DNA of 64,000 nucleotides, taken from Chloroflexota bacterium (GTDB lineage: Bacteria > Chloroflexota > Dehalococcoidia > Lucifugimonadales > Australimonadaceae). The DNA lies in the NCBI GenBank assembly GCA_009838965.1, contig VXQP01000104.1, forward strand, positions 1-64,000, written 5' to 3'. The notes beneath the pieces were generated by a model, which worked only from the letters and a program-made list of their open reading frames with translations, was not told the DNA's origin and made no database searches. Of the stretch, positions 28,926 to 39,521 are shown piece after piece (position 1 is the stretch's first letter; every line of letters begins with the position of its first letter). The translations under genes and the position numbers were made by a program.

Positions 28926-30014
28926 GTGACCGCCACGGACCACATGCAGCGGGCCGTCGAACTCGCCCGTGAGGCGGTTGGGAACACCAGTCCCAACCCG
29001 CCCGTTGGCGCGGTGCTCGTTCGCGACGGACGCGTCGTTGGCGAGGGGCGCACCCAGCCTCCCGGCGGCCTGCACGCCGAGGCCGAAGCGCTCCGCATGG
29101 CCGGCGATGCCGCTCGCGGCGCAGACCTCTACGTCACCCTCGAGCCGTGCGCGCACCACGGTCGGACCCCACCCTGCGCTGATGCGCTCGTCGAGGCGGG
29201 AGTCGCGTCGGTGCATGTCGCCGCGATGGACCCCGCGCCGCACACTGCAGGCCGGGGCGTCGAACACCTGCGCGAGGCGGGCATCCCCGTGACCGTCGAC
29301 GGCGGCTCATCGGAGGCACAGCAGCTCGTTGAGGCGTTCGCGAAGCACATCAACACCGGCTTGCCGTTCGTGGTAGCGAAGTTCGCCATGAGCCTGGACG
29401 GCAAGATAGCCGCCCGCTCCGGCGACTCCCGCTGGATTTCGAACGAGACTTCGCGGCGGGAGGCGCACCGCCTGCGTGCGGAAGCCGACGCCGTCATGGT
29501 CGGCATCGGCACGGCGCTTGCCGACGACCCTCTCCTGACCGTGCGCGACGCTCCGCTGCCTGCTCGCGGCCAGCCGCTCCGCGTCGTCGTGGACAGCGCA
29601 GGACGCCTCCCCGCGAGCGCCGCCATGCTCACTGAAGAAGGCACGACGCTCCTCGCAGTGGCCTCGGCAGAGGCAGCCCGTGCCGTCGAGGCGCTTGGCG
29701 CGGAGACTATCGCGGCTCCCGGAGTGGATGGCCGCACCGACCTGCCCCAACTGCTCGCGGAACTCGGTGCGCGGGACGTGATGTCGCTTCTCGTGGAGGG
29801 CGGGGCTGCGCTCCATGGGGCGCTGTTCGAAAGCGGACTCGTCGACAAGGTCGTCGCGTTCATCGCGCCGGTCGTCATCGGCGGGGACGGCGTGCCCGGC
29901 CCCATCGGCGGTGCGGGAGCCGAGCGCATGGCCGACGCACTGCGTCTCCGCGATGTAACGTACACGGAGCTGGACGGCGATATGATGGTCGTCGGCTACC
30001 CCGCTCGGGAGTGA
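28926..30014 (+). CDS. ribD: bifunctional diaminohydroxyphosphoribosylaminopyrimidine deaminase / 5-amino-6-(5-phosphoribosylamino)uracil reductase
   Basis: GTG start; TSPNPPVGAVLVRDGRVVGEG...GGLHAEAEAL...VTLEPCAHHGRTPPCADAL; reductase domain with SLDGKIAARSGDSRWISNE. Confidence 0.95.
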   Translation: MTATDHMQRAVELAREAVGNTSPNPPVGAVLVRDGRVVGEGRTQPPGGLHAEAEALRMAGDAARGADLYVTLEPCAHHGRTPPCADALVEAGVASVHVAAMDPAPHTAGRGVEHLREAGIPVTVDGGSSEAQQLVEAFAKHINTGLPFVVAKFAMSLDGKIAARSGDSRWISNETSRREAHRLRAEADAVMVGIGTALADDPLLTVRDAPLPARGQPLRVVVDSAGRLPASAAMLTEEGTTLLAVASAEAARAVEALGAETIAAPGVDGRTDLPQLLAELGARDVMSLLVEGGAALHGALFESGLVDKVVAFIAPVVIGGDGVPGPIGGAGAERMADALRLRDVTYTELDGDMMVVGYPARE

Positions 30015-30022
30015 GAACCCGG

Positions 30023-30616
30023 ATGTTCACAGGCATCGTAGAAGAGGTTGGAGAAGTAGTGGAGACCGCTCCGCACCGCCTGCGCATCGCGGGCGGCTCA
30101 GTCATGGACGCGCTCGCCGTGAGCGACTCCATCGCCGTCAACGGCGTCTGCCTCACCGTGACCGAGCGCACGGACAGCGAGTTCGCCGTAGATGTCGTGG
30201 AAGAGACGCTCTCCCGCACCAACCTCGGCGACCTCGCACCCGGCGGAACGGTCAACCTGGAGCGTGCGCTTACTCCTTCGTCCCGGATGGGCGGCCACGT
30301 TGTGCAGGGCCACATTGACGGCACCGGCGAGGTCGTCTCATTCGGTGGCCAACCGGAAGAACGTGTGCTGCGCATCGATCTTTCGGCGGAACTTGCGCGC
30401 TACGTGGTCGAGAAAGGCTTCGTTGCGTTGGACGGTATCAGCCTCACCGTAGCCTCGCAGGAAGGAGCCGGGTTCTCGGTCGCCGTGATACCGTATACGA
30501 TGCAGCACACCGTGCTGCGGGTGAGAAAACCCGGCGACCGAGTTAACATCGAGGTTGATATCCTCGCGAAGTATGTAGAGCGTCTCACGGCCTCCCAGGC
30601 GCTCGGCGGGAGATGA
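30023..30616 (+). CDS. ribE: riboflavin synthase
   Basis: [12 protein letters not shown]...VNGVCLTV...[15 protein letters not shown]...[10 protein letters not shown]. Confidence 0.95.
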   Translation: MFTGIVEEVGEVVETAPHRLRIAGGSVMDALAVSDSIAVNGVCLTVTERTDSEFAVDVVEETLSRTNLGDLAPGGTVNLERALTPSSRMGGHVVQGHIDGTGEVVSFGGQPEERVLRIDLSAELARYVVEKGFVALDGISLTVASQEGAGFSVAVIPYTMQHTVLRVRKPGDRVNIEVDILAKYVERLTASQALGGR

Positions 30617-30620
30617 TTGC

Positions 30621-31838
30621 ATGCCGGTCATCAGTGTTGAACAGGCGATAGAGGACTTCCGCACCGGCAAACTCGTCATCATCGTGGACGACGAGGACCG
30701 GGAGAACGAGGGAGACTTCGCCATCGCCGCCTCGTGGGTCACGCCGGAGGCCATCAACCTCATGGCGACGCACGGACGCGGGCTCATCTGCGCCCCGATG
30801 ACTGGTGAACGCCTGCGGGAGCTCGACCTCGACATGATGGTCGAGCGCAACACCTCCAAGCACACCACCGCCTTCACCGTCTCCGTGGACATAGACAATG
30901 GCGGCACCGGCATCTCCGTGCACGACCGCGCAGCCACCGTGAAAGCGCTCATCGAGCCCGGCACGAAGCCGTCCGACCTCGCGCGGCCAGGCCACATCTT
31001 CCCCCTCCGTGCCCAACCGGGCGGCGTCCTGGTCCGCGCGGGGCAGACCGAGGCCAGCGTCGACCTCGCCCGCATGGCCGGGCTCCCGCCGGGCGCGGTC
31101 GTCTGCGAGATCATGAACGCCGACGGAACGATGGCCCGTATGCCGCAGCTGGAGGAGGTCTCCCGCGAACTCGATATCGACATCGTCACCATCGCCGATA
31201 TCATCGCCTACCGCCTCGAACACGAGCGCCTCGTCGAGCGCGTCGCCGAGGCCAGGCTCCCGACCCAGTACGGCACCGCCCGCGCCTTCGCCTACCGCTC
31301 CTCCGTCGACTCGGCGGAGCACGTTGCGCTCGTGTTCGGCAACGTCCGCACCAAGCAGCCCGTCCTCGTGCGCGTGCACAGCGAGTGCCTCACCGGCGAC
31401 GTGTTCGGCAGCCTGCGGTGCGACTGCGGCGTGCAGCGCGAGATCGCGATAAAGGCCATCGCGGAGGCGGGCCGCGGCGTCTTCCTCTACATGCGCCAGG
31501 AAGGGCGCGGCATCGGCCTACACAACAAGATCAAGGCGTACGCCCTGCAGGACAACGGGGCCGACACTGTAGAAGCGAACCGCCAGCTCGGCTTCCCGCC
31601 GGACCTCCGCCACTACGGCGTCGGCGCGCAGATCCTCGTGGACCTCGGCGTCCGTAACATGCGCCTCATGACCAACAACCCCAAGAAGGTTGTCGGCCTG
31701 GAGAGCTACGGCCTCTCCATCGAAGAGCGCGTGCCCATCGTCGTCGAGGCCAACGAGGAGAACGAGTTCTACCTGCGGACGAAGCAGGAACTCCTCGGCC
31801 ATCTCCTCGACCCGCACAACGCCGACCCGGCGGAGTGA
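30621..31838 (+). CDS. ribBA: bifunctional 3,4-dihydroxy-2-butanone-4-phosphate synthase / GTP cyclohydrolase II
   Basis: [59 protein letters not shown]. Confidence 0.96.
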   Translation: MPVISVEQAIEDFRTGKLVIIVDDEDRENEGDFAIAASWVTPEAINLMATHGRGLICAPMTGERLRELDLDMMVERNTSKHTTAFTVSVDIDNGGTGISVHDRAATVKALIEPGTKPSDLARPGHIFPLRAQPGGVLVRAGQTEASVDLARMAGLPPGAVVCEIMNADGTMARMPQLEEVSRELDIDIVTIADIIAYRLEHERLVERVAEARLPTQYGTARAFAYRSSVDSAEHVALVFGNVRTKQPVLVRVHSECLTGDVFGSLRCDCGVQREIAIKAIAEAGRGVFLYMRQEGRGIGLHNKIKAYALQDNGADTVEANRQLGFPPDLRHYGVGAQILVDLGVRNMRLMTNNPKKVVGLESYGLSIEERVPIVVEANEENEFYLRTKQELLGHLLDPHNADPAE

Positions 31839-31881
31839 ACCAACCCCCCACGACGGACGCGCAGCAGGCTAGAATACCTGC

Positions 31882-32370
31882 ATGGCCTTGGAGATCAGTG
31901 GAAGTCTCGACGCGCAGGGGCTGCGGCTCGGCATCATCGTTGCGCAGTTCAACGAGGCGCTGACCTCCCGGCTGCTGCGCGGCGCCCGTGAGGCTGCCGC
32001 CCGCCACGGCGTGAAGGAAGACGCGCTCGCCGTCGTCCACGTCCCCGGCTCATTCGAACTCCCGCAGGCCGCGGAGCGGATGGCGCGCAGCGGCGCATGG
32101 GACGCTCTCGTCGCCCTCGGCTGCGTCATTCGCGGCGAGACCGCCCACTTCGACTTCGTCGCCGCCGAGGCCGCACGAGGCATCGCTCAGGTCGCGCGCG
32201 AGACCGGTGTGCCCGTCGCCTTCGGCGTGCTCACGACCAACAACACCGACCAGGCCCTGGCCCGCTCCGGCGGCGCGCAGGGCAACCGGGGTTTCGACGC
32301 GGTCGAGGCCGCCATCAAGATGGCGAGCGTCCACCGCCAGCTGAGCGCGGCGGCGTCTGACAAGGAGTAA
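31882..32370 (+). CDS. ribH: 6,7-dimethyl-8-ribityllumazine synthase
   Basis: GIIVAQFNEALTSRLLRGA...HVPGSFELPQAAERMA...ALGCVIRGETAHFDFV. Confidence 0.95.
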   Translation: MALEISGSLDAQGLRLGIIVAQFNEALTSRLLRGAREAAARHGVKEDALAVVHVPGSFELPQAAERMARSGAWDALVALGCVIRGETAHFDFVAAEAARGIAQVARETGVPVAFGVLTTNNTDQALARSGGAQGNRGFDAVEAAIKMASVHRQLSAAASDKE

Positions 32371-32380
32371 GACAGACCCG

Positions 32381-32833
32381 ATGTCCATCACGGAACAACT
32401 CGTCGAAGACCTGAAGACCGCCATGAAGGCGCAGGACGAGGTCACGAAGGGCGCGATTCGCCTGATCCGCGCCGCCGTCAAGAACGCCGAGATCGAGAAG
32501 GGCGGCGAACTCGACGACGAGGCTGCACTGGAGGTGCTCGGCCGCATGGCGAAGCAGCACCGCGACAGCATCGCCGCCTACCGCCAGCACGGGCGCGAGG
32601 ACCTCGCGGCGCAGGAGGAAGCGGAGCTGGCCGTCGTCTCCCGCTACCTGCCGGAGCAGATGGGCGAGGACGAGATACGCGCGCTCGCGCAGCAGGTCGT
32701 GGCCGAGTTGGGTGCGTCCGGCCCCGGCGACCGCGGCAAGGTGATGGGCAGGCTCATGCCCCAGCTCAAGGGGCGTGCCGACGGCAGCGCAGTCAATCGC
32801 ATCGTCGGCGAACTGCTGGGGCAGGGGGCCTGA
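32381..32833 (+). CDS. GatB/YqeY domain-containing protein
   Basis: [38 protein letters not shown]...[53 protein letters not shown]. Confidence 0.92.
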   Translation: MSITEQLVEDLKTAMKAQDEVTKGAIRLIRAAVKNAEIEKGGELDDEAALEVLGRMAKQHRDSIAAYRQHGREDLAAQEEAELAVVSRYLPEQMGEDEIRALAQQVVAELGASGPGDRGKVMGRLMPQLKGRADGSAVNRIVGELLGQGA

Positions 32834-33552
32834 TGACTGCTTCCTACGGCGTTATCGTCTTTCCCGGCACCTGGTCCGACGCCGATTGGCGCGACGCCAT
32901 CGAGGGCGTGCTCGGCGCGCATACCGAGTACGTCTTTCACAAGGAGACTGACGTCTCGCGGTTCGACTGTCTCGTCATCCCCGGCGGCTTCTCCTACGGC
33001 GACTACCTGCGGCCCGGCGCCATCGCCCGCTTCTCTCCCGTGATGCGCGCGCTCTCCGAGTTCGCCGCGGCGGGCGGCCCTGTGATCGGCAGCTGCAACG
33101 GCTTCCAGGTGCTCTGCGAGTCCGGCCTGCTCCCCGGCGCACTCATGCGCAACGCCAGCCTGGAGTTCCGCTGCCAGCCGCAGCACCTCAAGGTGGAGCG
33201 CGTTGCCGCCCCGTTCACCTCCCTCATGCGCGAGGGCGAGGTGCTCGCGATTCCCGTCTCCCACGGCGACGGCAACTACTACGCGGACGCCGAAACCCTC
33301 ACCCGCATCGAAGCGAACGGCCAGATCGCCTTCCGCTACTGCGACGAGGCCGGGGCTGTGACGCTCGAGGCCAACCCCAACGGCTCGCTCGACAACATCG
33401 CGGGGGTGACGAACGAGGCCGGGAACGTGCTGGGGCTCATGCCGCACCCGGAGCGGGTTGTGGAAGAGGCGCTGGGTGGCACGGACGGCCTCCGCATCCT
33501 GCTGTCGATCGACGAGGCGCTCCACGAGCGCTCCCATAGTGTCAGCGCATAG
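32833..33552 (+). CDS. purQ: phosphoribosylformylglycinamidine synthase subunit PurQ
   Basis: [13 protein letters not shown]...[26 protein letters not shown]...[22 protein letters not shown]. Confidence 0.95.
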   Translation: MTASYGVIVFPGTWSDADWRDAIEGVLGAHTEYVFHKETDVSRFDCLVIPGGFSYGDYLRPGAIARFSPVMRALSEFAAAGGPVIGSCNGFQVLCESGLLPGALMRNASLEFRCQPQHLKVERVAAPFTSLMREGEVLAIPVSHGDGNYYADAETLTRIEANGQIAFRYCDEAGAVTLEANPNGSLDNIAGVTNEAGNVLGLMPHPERVVEEALGGTDGLRILLSIDEALHERSHSVSA

Positions 33553-33996
33553 ATGAGCCTCGGTATCCTGCTCGCTATCGTGGCCACGCTCGGGTGGGGA
33601 GCGGGCGACGTGTTCGTCCGGCGAGCGATGTTCGCCGTGTCCCCTGAGCTCGTGGTCGTCGTGGTCGTGGGGATGGTGGCGGCCGTGCTGGGTATCGTGG
33701 CCGTCTCGACCGAGGGGGTTGCGGCGTTCGGCAGTGTCGAGTTGGCCGCCTTGGGCACCATAGCGGTGATGGGGGCATTGGCCTGGGTTACCGGCAACCT
33801 CTTCTACTTCCACGGATTGAGGCGCGCGGGGGTGACCCTCGCTGCGCCCATTCTGGGAGCAGCGCCGCTCTTTGCCATCGCGCTCGCCGTGGTCTTTGCC
33901 GGGGAGCGTCCGAACCTGCTGACGGTGGTCGGCGCGTTCGTCGTAGTGATCGGAGTAGCCGTCATCCTCACGGACCGCAACCGGGTGCTGCGGTGA
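33553..33996 (+). CDS. half-size EamA/DMT family membrane protein
   Basis: LLAIVATLGWGAGDVFVRRAM...FYFHGLRRAGVTLAAPILGAAPLFAIALAVVFAGERPN. Confidence 0.8.
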   Translation: MSLGILLAIVATLGWGAGDVFVRRAMFAVSPELVVVVVVGMVAAVLGIVAVSTEGVAAFGSVELAALGTIAVMGALAWVTGNLFYFHGLRRAGVTLAAPILGAAPLFAIALAVVFAGERPNLLTVVGAFVVVIGVAVILTDRNRVLR

Positions 33997-34457
33997 GCGC
34001 CATGGCCGGGAATCCGGATACCCGCCGTATCACGATCGGTCTCGTGTTCACGGTGCTCGCGATGCTCTCGTTCGTGACGGTCGGCCTGCTGGCGAACCAT
34101 CTCGTGGACAGGGGAAACCCGCCGGTGGTCGTCGCGTCCTACGAGGCGCTGTTCGGTCTCGCGCTAACCCTGGGGATCAGGGCGCGCGGGTTGCGTTCGG
34201 GCCGTTCTCCGGTTGGTTCCGGGTTGGGATGGATGCTCGGGGCCGGCGTCCTGTTCGCGCTGGCATCCGGCAGCTTCTACACGGCGCTCGCTCGGTTAGA
34301 CTACAGCGTTGCCGCCCCCATCACCGGGGCCGTGCCGCTCGTCTCATACGTGTTCGTGCTGCTGCTTCTGCGCGGCTATGAACGCCTGACGCTGCGGGTG
34401 GTGTTCGGCGCGACGCTCGTGGTCGCCGGAGTAGGTCTCATAGGAGTCGCCAACTGA
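33993..34457 (+). CDS. half-size EamA/DMT family membrane protein (second half)
   Basis: Overlaps the preceding gene; FYTALARLDYSVAAPITGAVPLVSYVFVLLLLRGYERLTLRVVFGATLVVAGVGLIGV. Confidence 0.75.
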   Translation: MSAMAGNPDTRRITIGLVFTVLAMLSFVTVGLLANHLVDRGNPPVVVASYEALFGLALTLGIRARGLRSGRSPVGSGLGWMLGAGVLFALASGSFYTALARLDYSVAAPITGAVPLVSYVFVLLLLRGYERLTLRVVFGATLVVAGVGLIGVAN

Positions 34458-36664
34458 TGCCTGTCTCACAAGAAACGCTTGACGAGATCGCCCTCACCCG
34501 TGAGGAGTACGACCTCATCGTCAGCAGGATCGAGCGGGAGCCCAACGGCGTCGAATTGGGCCTGTTCGGCGCGCTCTGGAGCGAGCACTGCGGCTACAAG
34601 CACTCGAAGCCGCTCCTGCGCGGGTTTCCCACCACCGGCGAGGCTGTGCGCGTGCAGGCAGGCGAGGAGAACGCAGGCGTCGTCGACATCGGCGGCGGCC
34701 TCGCCGTCGTCTTCAAGATTGAATCGCACAACCACCCGTCCGCCGTCGAGCCCTACCAGGGCGCTGCGACGGGTGTCGGGGGCATCGTCCGCGACATCCT
34801 CGCGATGGGTGCGCGCCCCATAGCGCTCCTGAACTCGCTGCGCTTCGGCCCGCTCGACACCGCGCGCAACCGCTACCTCTTCCAGGGCGTCGTCGCCGGC
34901 ATCTCCGGCTACGGCAACTGCATCGGCGTGCCGGACGTGGGCGGCGAGACGATGTTCGCGCCTACCTACAGCGGCAACCCCCTCGTGAACGCGATGTGCG
35001 TCGGCCTGCTCCCGCACGGAGCGCTCATGCGCGCCGCCGCCGCGAATCCCGGCTCCCTCTTCCTGCTCGCAGGCTCCGCCACCGGCAGGGATGGCATCCA
35101 CGGCGCGTCCGGCCTCGCCTCCCGGACATTCGAGGAGGAGCGCGAGATGCGGCCCACTGTCCAGGTTGGGGACCCGTTCCTGGAGAAGGTGCTCATCGAG
35201 GCCTGCCTCGAAGCCGCCGCGAGCGGGCTGCTCGACGGCATGCAGGACCTTGGGGCGGCGGGACTCACCAGCTCCGTGATGGAGTGCGCCGCGAGGGGCG
35301 GCACCGGCGTCGAGATAGACGTTGCGCTCGTTCCTCGTCGCGAGGATGGCATGACCCCCTACGAGGTGATGCTCTCCGAGTCCCAGGAGCGGATGCTCCT
35401 CATCGTCAAACCGGAGAACGAGGACGCCGTTCGCCGCATCTTCGACCGGTGGGACGTACCCCTCACCGCCATCGGTACCGTCACCGGCGACGGCGTGGCG
35501 CGCGTCTACGACGGCCCCGAGCTCGCCGCCGAGGTCAACATCGCGACGCTCGTCGAAGCGCCGCAGTACCGCCCCGGCGGGACGCGCCCTGCGTACCTCG
35601 ACGCGCTGCACACCGCGCCGATGCCTCCGGCCACCGATCCGGGGGAAGCAGGACGCATCCTTCGCGACCTCCTCGCCTCCCCCAACGTCGCCAGCAAGCG
35701 CGCCGTCTACCGCCGCTACGACCACGAGGTGCAGACCCGCACGATGGTCAAACCCGGCGCGGGCGACGCCGCTGTCCTCCGGCTACGGGAGATACCGAAG
35801 GCGCTCGCCCTCGCCGTTGACGGCAACGGACGTCTCGTCTGGCTCGACCCCTACACCGGGGGAGCGATGGCCGTCGCCGAGGCGTGCCGCAATGTCGCCG
35901 CATCCGGCGCGACGCCTCTGGCCGTCACCGACTGCCTCAACTTCGGCAACCCGCAGAAGCCGGAGGTCTACTACCAGTTGGATGAATGCATCCGGGGCAT
36001 GGCCGACGCCTGCCGCGCCTTGGGCGTCCCCGTCGTGAGCGGCAACGTCTCGCTCTACAACGAGACACAGGGCGAGGCCGTCTACCCCACGCCCGTCGTC
36101 GGCGCCGTGGGCCTGCTCGACGACGCCCGCAACGCGCTCGGCGCCGCGTTCGCCCGCGAGAGTGATGCCGTCCTTCTGCTCGGCGCGTCGCCGGCGGACG
36201 ATGGCGCGCTCGCCGGGAGCGAGTACCTCGCCCTCGAGCACGGCACGGTCGCGGGCAGACCGACCATCGACCTCGATGCCGAGGCCCGCCTGCAGCGCCT
36301 CCTCGTTGGCCTCGCACGCGAGCGCCTGCTGAGCTCCGCCCACGACTGCTCGGACGGCGGGCTCGCCGTCGCGCTGGCGGAGAGCGCCGTCCTCGGCGGC
36401 GTTGGCTTCACTGGCGCGGGCAACTTGCCGGAAGGACGCTGGGACGCCGCCCTCTTCGGCGAGACGCCGTCGCGCGCCGTCGTCAGCTGCGCGGAAACGG
36501 ACGCCGCCCGCGTCGAGGCCGCCGCTCGGGAAGCGGGCGTTCCCTGCGCACGGCTGGGCGTCGCAGGCGGTACACGGTTCACCATCCCCGGCCTCGTTGA
36601 TGAATCGCTCGCAGACCTCGCCGACGCCTTCTTCGGCGGCCTGGAGCGCGCGCTGAACGCCTAG
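34457..36664 (+). CDS. purL: phosphoribosylformylglycinamidine synthase subunit PurL
   Basis: GLFGALWSEHCGYKHSKPLL...VVFKIESHNHPSAVEPYQGAATGVGGIVRDI. Confidence 0.96.
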   Translation: MPVSQETLDEIALTREEYDLIVSRIEREPNGVELGLFGALWSEHCGYKHSKPLLRGFPTTGEAVRVQAGEENAGVVDIGGGLAVVFKIESHNHPSAVEPYQGAATGVGGIVRDILAMGARPIALLNSLRFGPLDTARNRYLFQGVVAGISGYGNCIGVPDVGGETMFAPTYSGNPLVNAMCVGLLPHGALMRAAAANPGSLFLLAGSATGRDGIHGASGLASRTFEEEREMRPTVQVGDPFLEKVLIEACLEAAASGLLDGMQDLGAAGLTSSVMECAARGGTGVEIDVALVPRREDGMTPYEVMLSESQERMLLIVKPENEDAVRRIFDRWDVPLTAIGTVTGDGVARVYDGPELAAEVNIATLVEAPQYRPGGTRPAYLDALHTAPMPPATDPGEAGRILRDLLASPNVASKRAVYRRYDHEVQTRTMVKPGAGDAAVLRLREIPKALALAVDGNGRLVWLDPYTGGAMAVAEACRNVAASGATPLAVTDCLNFGNPQKPEVYYQLDECIRGMADACRALGVPVVSGNVSLYNETQGEAVYPTPVVGAVGLLDDARNALGAAFARESDAVLLLGASPADDGALAGSEYLALEHGTVAGRPTIDLDAEARLQRLLVGLARERLLSSAHDCSDGGLAVALAESAVLGGVGFTGAGNLPEGRWDAALFGETPSRAVVSCAETDAARVEAAAREAGVPCARLGVAGGTRFTIPGLVDESLADLADAFFGGLERALNA

Positions 36665-36879
36665 GATCGGCGTCCCGGAAAACGCAAGCGTACGGATCAT
36701 CGGAATTCGGCGAACTGCTTCGCGTGGGGTTTGCGGAGCCGATGTGTGAACATCCACCCCGTGCAGGAACTGCACGCCGCAACTGCGACACGAGCCACTT
36801 GCGCAACGAACGCGCGGGGGAGGAGCCTGTCCGGTGGTATGATGTTTGTTCATACCCCAACAGTGCGAGGAACAGCGAG

Positions 36880-37494
36880 ATGAAAGTCATCTTTCTCGAA
36901 GACGTGGCCGGCGCCGCTGATGCAGGCGAGGTCAAAGACGTGAAGAACGGGTTCGCCCGCAACTACCTTCTGCCCCGCGGGCTTGCCGCCCCGGCGACCC
37001 CCGGACAGTTGCAGCGCATACGCGCCATCGAAGCAGCGGCAAAGCAGAAGCGCCTCCAGTACTCCGAGGAGTGGGGGGAGGTCGCCGCGCTGATCCGGGG
37101 CATGGAAGTGCCCGTTGAGGTGCGCGTCGGTCCGAACGGACGGCTCTTCGGCTCCGTCACCGGGCGCCACATCGCCGACCGGCTCTCCGCCGCCACCGGG
37201 CGCACGATCGACCACCGGCAGGTGCTCCTCGGCGCCGCCATCCATGAACCCGGCGACTACCCCGTCAACATCCGCCTCTACCGCGAAGTGACCGCCGAGA
37301 TAACGGTCTCCGTCGTTCCCGAAGGCTACGAGGCTGCCCAGGCCGCCGATGCCGAATCGGAGGACGACGCACCCGCGTCCGAAGAGAGCGCCTACGAAGA
37401 GTACGAGGAAGAAGTCCAGTCCCCCGACGACGACTACGACGAAGACGAAGACGAGCCCGGGGACGGCATAACCGGAGAAGAAGAGGAGCCGTAG
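36880..37494 (+). CDS. rplI: 50S ribosomal protein L9 with acidic C-terminal extension
   Basis: MKVIFLEDVAGAADAGEVKDVKNGFARNYLLPRGLA; ends with an Asp/Glu-rich ~50-aa tail. Confidence 0.93.
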   Translation: MKVIFLEDVAGAADAGEVKDVKNGFARNYLLPRGLAAPATPGQLQRIRAIEAAAKQKRLQYSEEWGEVAALIRGMEVPVEVRVGPNGRLFGSVTGRHIADRLSAATGRTIDHRQVLLGAAIHEPGDYPVNIRLYREVTAEITVSVVPEGYEAAQAADAESEDDAPASEESAYEEYEEEVQSPDDDYDEDEDEPGDGITGEEEEP

Positions 37495-37506
37495 GAACGA
37501 GGCAGG

Positions 37507-38871
37507 ATGTATGCGGAGAAGCTTCCACCACATGACGCGGATGCGGAAGAAGCGGTCATCGGCTCACTCCTCATAGATGGGGAGGTGATCAACCGCATCG
37601 CGCCGCTCGTAGCGGTAGACGACTTCTACCGCGAGCGTAACCGGTGGTGCTACCAGGCCTGTCAGTCCCTCTACCAGCGCGGCGAACCCATAGACCAGAT
37701 CAGCGTTGCCCGTGAGCTTTCGCTCAAGGAGCGGCTTGACGAGGTCGGCGGCCCCGGCTACCTCAGCCACGTCATCGCAGCCGTTCCCACGTCCGTACAC
37801 GCTGAGCACTTCGCCCGCATCGTCAACCGCACCGCCACCATGCGGAGGCTCATACAGGCCGCGGGAGACATCGCCACCATCGGTTACGAGGATTCCCCCG
37901 ATACGGAGCAGGCCCTCGAACGGGCGGAGGACATCCTCTTCCGCGTCCGCAACACCCACGTCACGCGCGACTTCGTCACGATTCGGGAAGTGCTGGACCA
38001 GTACCTGGAGGAGGCGTCCGATACCGCGCCGCTCGATCACGGCGTCGCGCCCATCCCCACCGGCTTCATCGACCTCGACAACGCCCTCGGACGCCTGCAG
38101 CGCGGCGATCTCTTCATCCTCGCGGCACGTCCCGCGCTCGGTAAGTCGACCCTCGCGATGAACATCGCCCGCAACGCGGCGGGGCAGGGCGCTGTCGCCG
38201 CCGTCGTCAGCCTTGAGATGAGCCGCGAGCAGCTCGCGCTCCGCCTCCTCTCCGCCGAGGCGGAGGTCGACAGCCACCTCCTGCGCATCGGCCTCCTCGG
38301 CGACACCGCACAGGCCCGCGTCATACACGGCATCGGCGCTCTCTCCGACCTCGCCGTCTACATGGACGACTCGCCCGCGCAGACCGTCCTGGAGATGCGC
38401 TCCAAGCTCCGCCGGCTGCATACCGGGAGGAGCATCGACCTCGTCATCGTCGACTACCTCCAGCTCATATCGGGAAGGGAGAACCGGGGCGAGAACCGCG
38501 TGCAGGAGTTGAGCGACATCACCCGCCAGTTGAAGGCCATCGCTCGCGACCTCAACGTGCCGGTCATCGCCATCTCCCAGCTCTCCCGCGCCATCGAGCA
38601 GCGCCCCGACCACCATCCGCAACTCTCCGACCTCCGTGAGTCCGGCAGCATCGAGCAGGACGCCGACGTCGTCGCCTTCATCCATCGCGACGACAAGTAC
38701 ATGAGTCCCGAGCAATGGGAGCAGCGCCACCCGACTGACCCCTATCCGGAGAACCTCGCGCAACTGGTCATCGCCAAGAACCGCCACGGCCCCACGCGCT
38801 CCATCCACCTCTACTTCGACGGCAAGTATTCGCGCTTCCTGAACCTGGCGACCGAACCGGCGACCCTATGA
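37507..38871 (+). CDS. dnaB: replicative DNA helicase
   Basis: KLPPHDADAEEAVIGSLLID...GDLFILAARPALGKSTLAMNIARNAA...DLVIVDYLQLISG. Confidence 0.96.
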   Translation: MYAEKLPPHDADAEEAVIGSLLIDGEVINRIAPLVAVDDFYRERNRWCYQACQSLYQRGEPIDQISVARELSLKERLDEVGGPGYLSHVIAAVPTSVHAEHFARIVNRTATMRRLIQAAGDIATIGYEDSPDTEQALERAEDILFRVRNTHVTRDFVTIREVLDQYLEEASDTAPLDHGVAPIPTGFIDLDNALGRLQRGDLFILAARPALGKSTLAMNIARNAAGQGAVAAVVSLEMSREQLALRLLSAEAEVDSHLLRIGLLGDTAQARVIHGIGALSDLAVYMDDSPAQTVLEMRSKLRRLHTGRSIDLVIVDYLQLISGRENRGENRVQELSDITRQLKAIARDLNVPVIAISQLSRAIEQRPDHHPQLSDLRESGSIEQDADVVAFIHRDDKYMSPEQWEQRHPTDPYPENLAQLVIAKNRHGPTRSIHLYFDGKYSRFLNLATEPATL

Positions 38872-39521
38872 CCGAGTCGACGTTTCCCGGGTTCGGCGCT
38901 GCTGTGAAGCGGTTGCCTGTCCCTGCGCCGCTGCTCGCGTCTCTCCTGGCCGACATCGCCGACTGCGCCGAACTGAAGTGCACACTGCGCTTCCTCTGGT
39001 ACGAGGCTCAGCAGAGCGGTGCCCCGAAACGCGTTCCGGTCTTCGCCCTGCGAACGGACGGCGTTCTGCTGGGAGCCCTCGGCTCCGAGAGCGAGATCGA
39101 GCGCGGCATCGCGCTGGCGGTCGAGCGCGGCACCCTCATCGAAGCGGGAAACTGGCTCCTGCTCCGCACGCCGCAGAACGAACGCGCCGCCGAACGGTTC
39201 GGCCTCGCTCCGGCGCAGACTGCAGTTGCGTATCCGTCCGAACGCCCCAACATCTTTCGGTTGTACGAAGAGAACATTGGTATGCTGACGCCGTTGGTCG
39301 CCGACGAGCTGCGCGCCGCCGAGGAGGATTACCCTTCCGGGTGGGTGGAGGCGGCCATACGCGAGGCGGCTGCGGGTAACGTCCGCAGTTGGCGCTACGC
39401 AGCGGCAGTGCTGGAACGCTGGAAACGCGAAGGGAGAGGAACGAGATCGAGTGGAAAGCCTGGGAGACATTCTGAGGCGCTTACAGCAGAGGAACTTCTC
39501 GAACGTCGCCGCCGTTCCTGA
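38868..39521 (+). CDS. DnaD-domain replication protein
   Basis: NIFRLYEENIGMLTPLVADELRAAEEDYPSGWVEAAIREAAAGNVRSWRYAAAVLERW. Confidence 0.85.
   Translation: MTESTFPGFGAAVKRLPVPAPLLASLLADIADCAELKCTLRFLWYEAQQSGAPKRVPVFALRTDGVLLGALGSESEIERGIALAVERGTLIEAGNWLLLRTPQNERAAERFGLAPAQTAVAYPSERPNIFRLYEENIGMLTPLVADELRAAEEDYPSGWVEAAIREAAAGNVRSWRYAAAVLERWKREGRGTRSSGKPGRHSEALTAEELLERRRRS

Noticed and set aside
34466-35725. 419-aa minus-strand ORF
   Set aside because: Antisense to purL; no recognisable domain.
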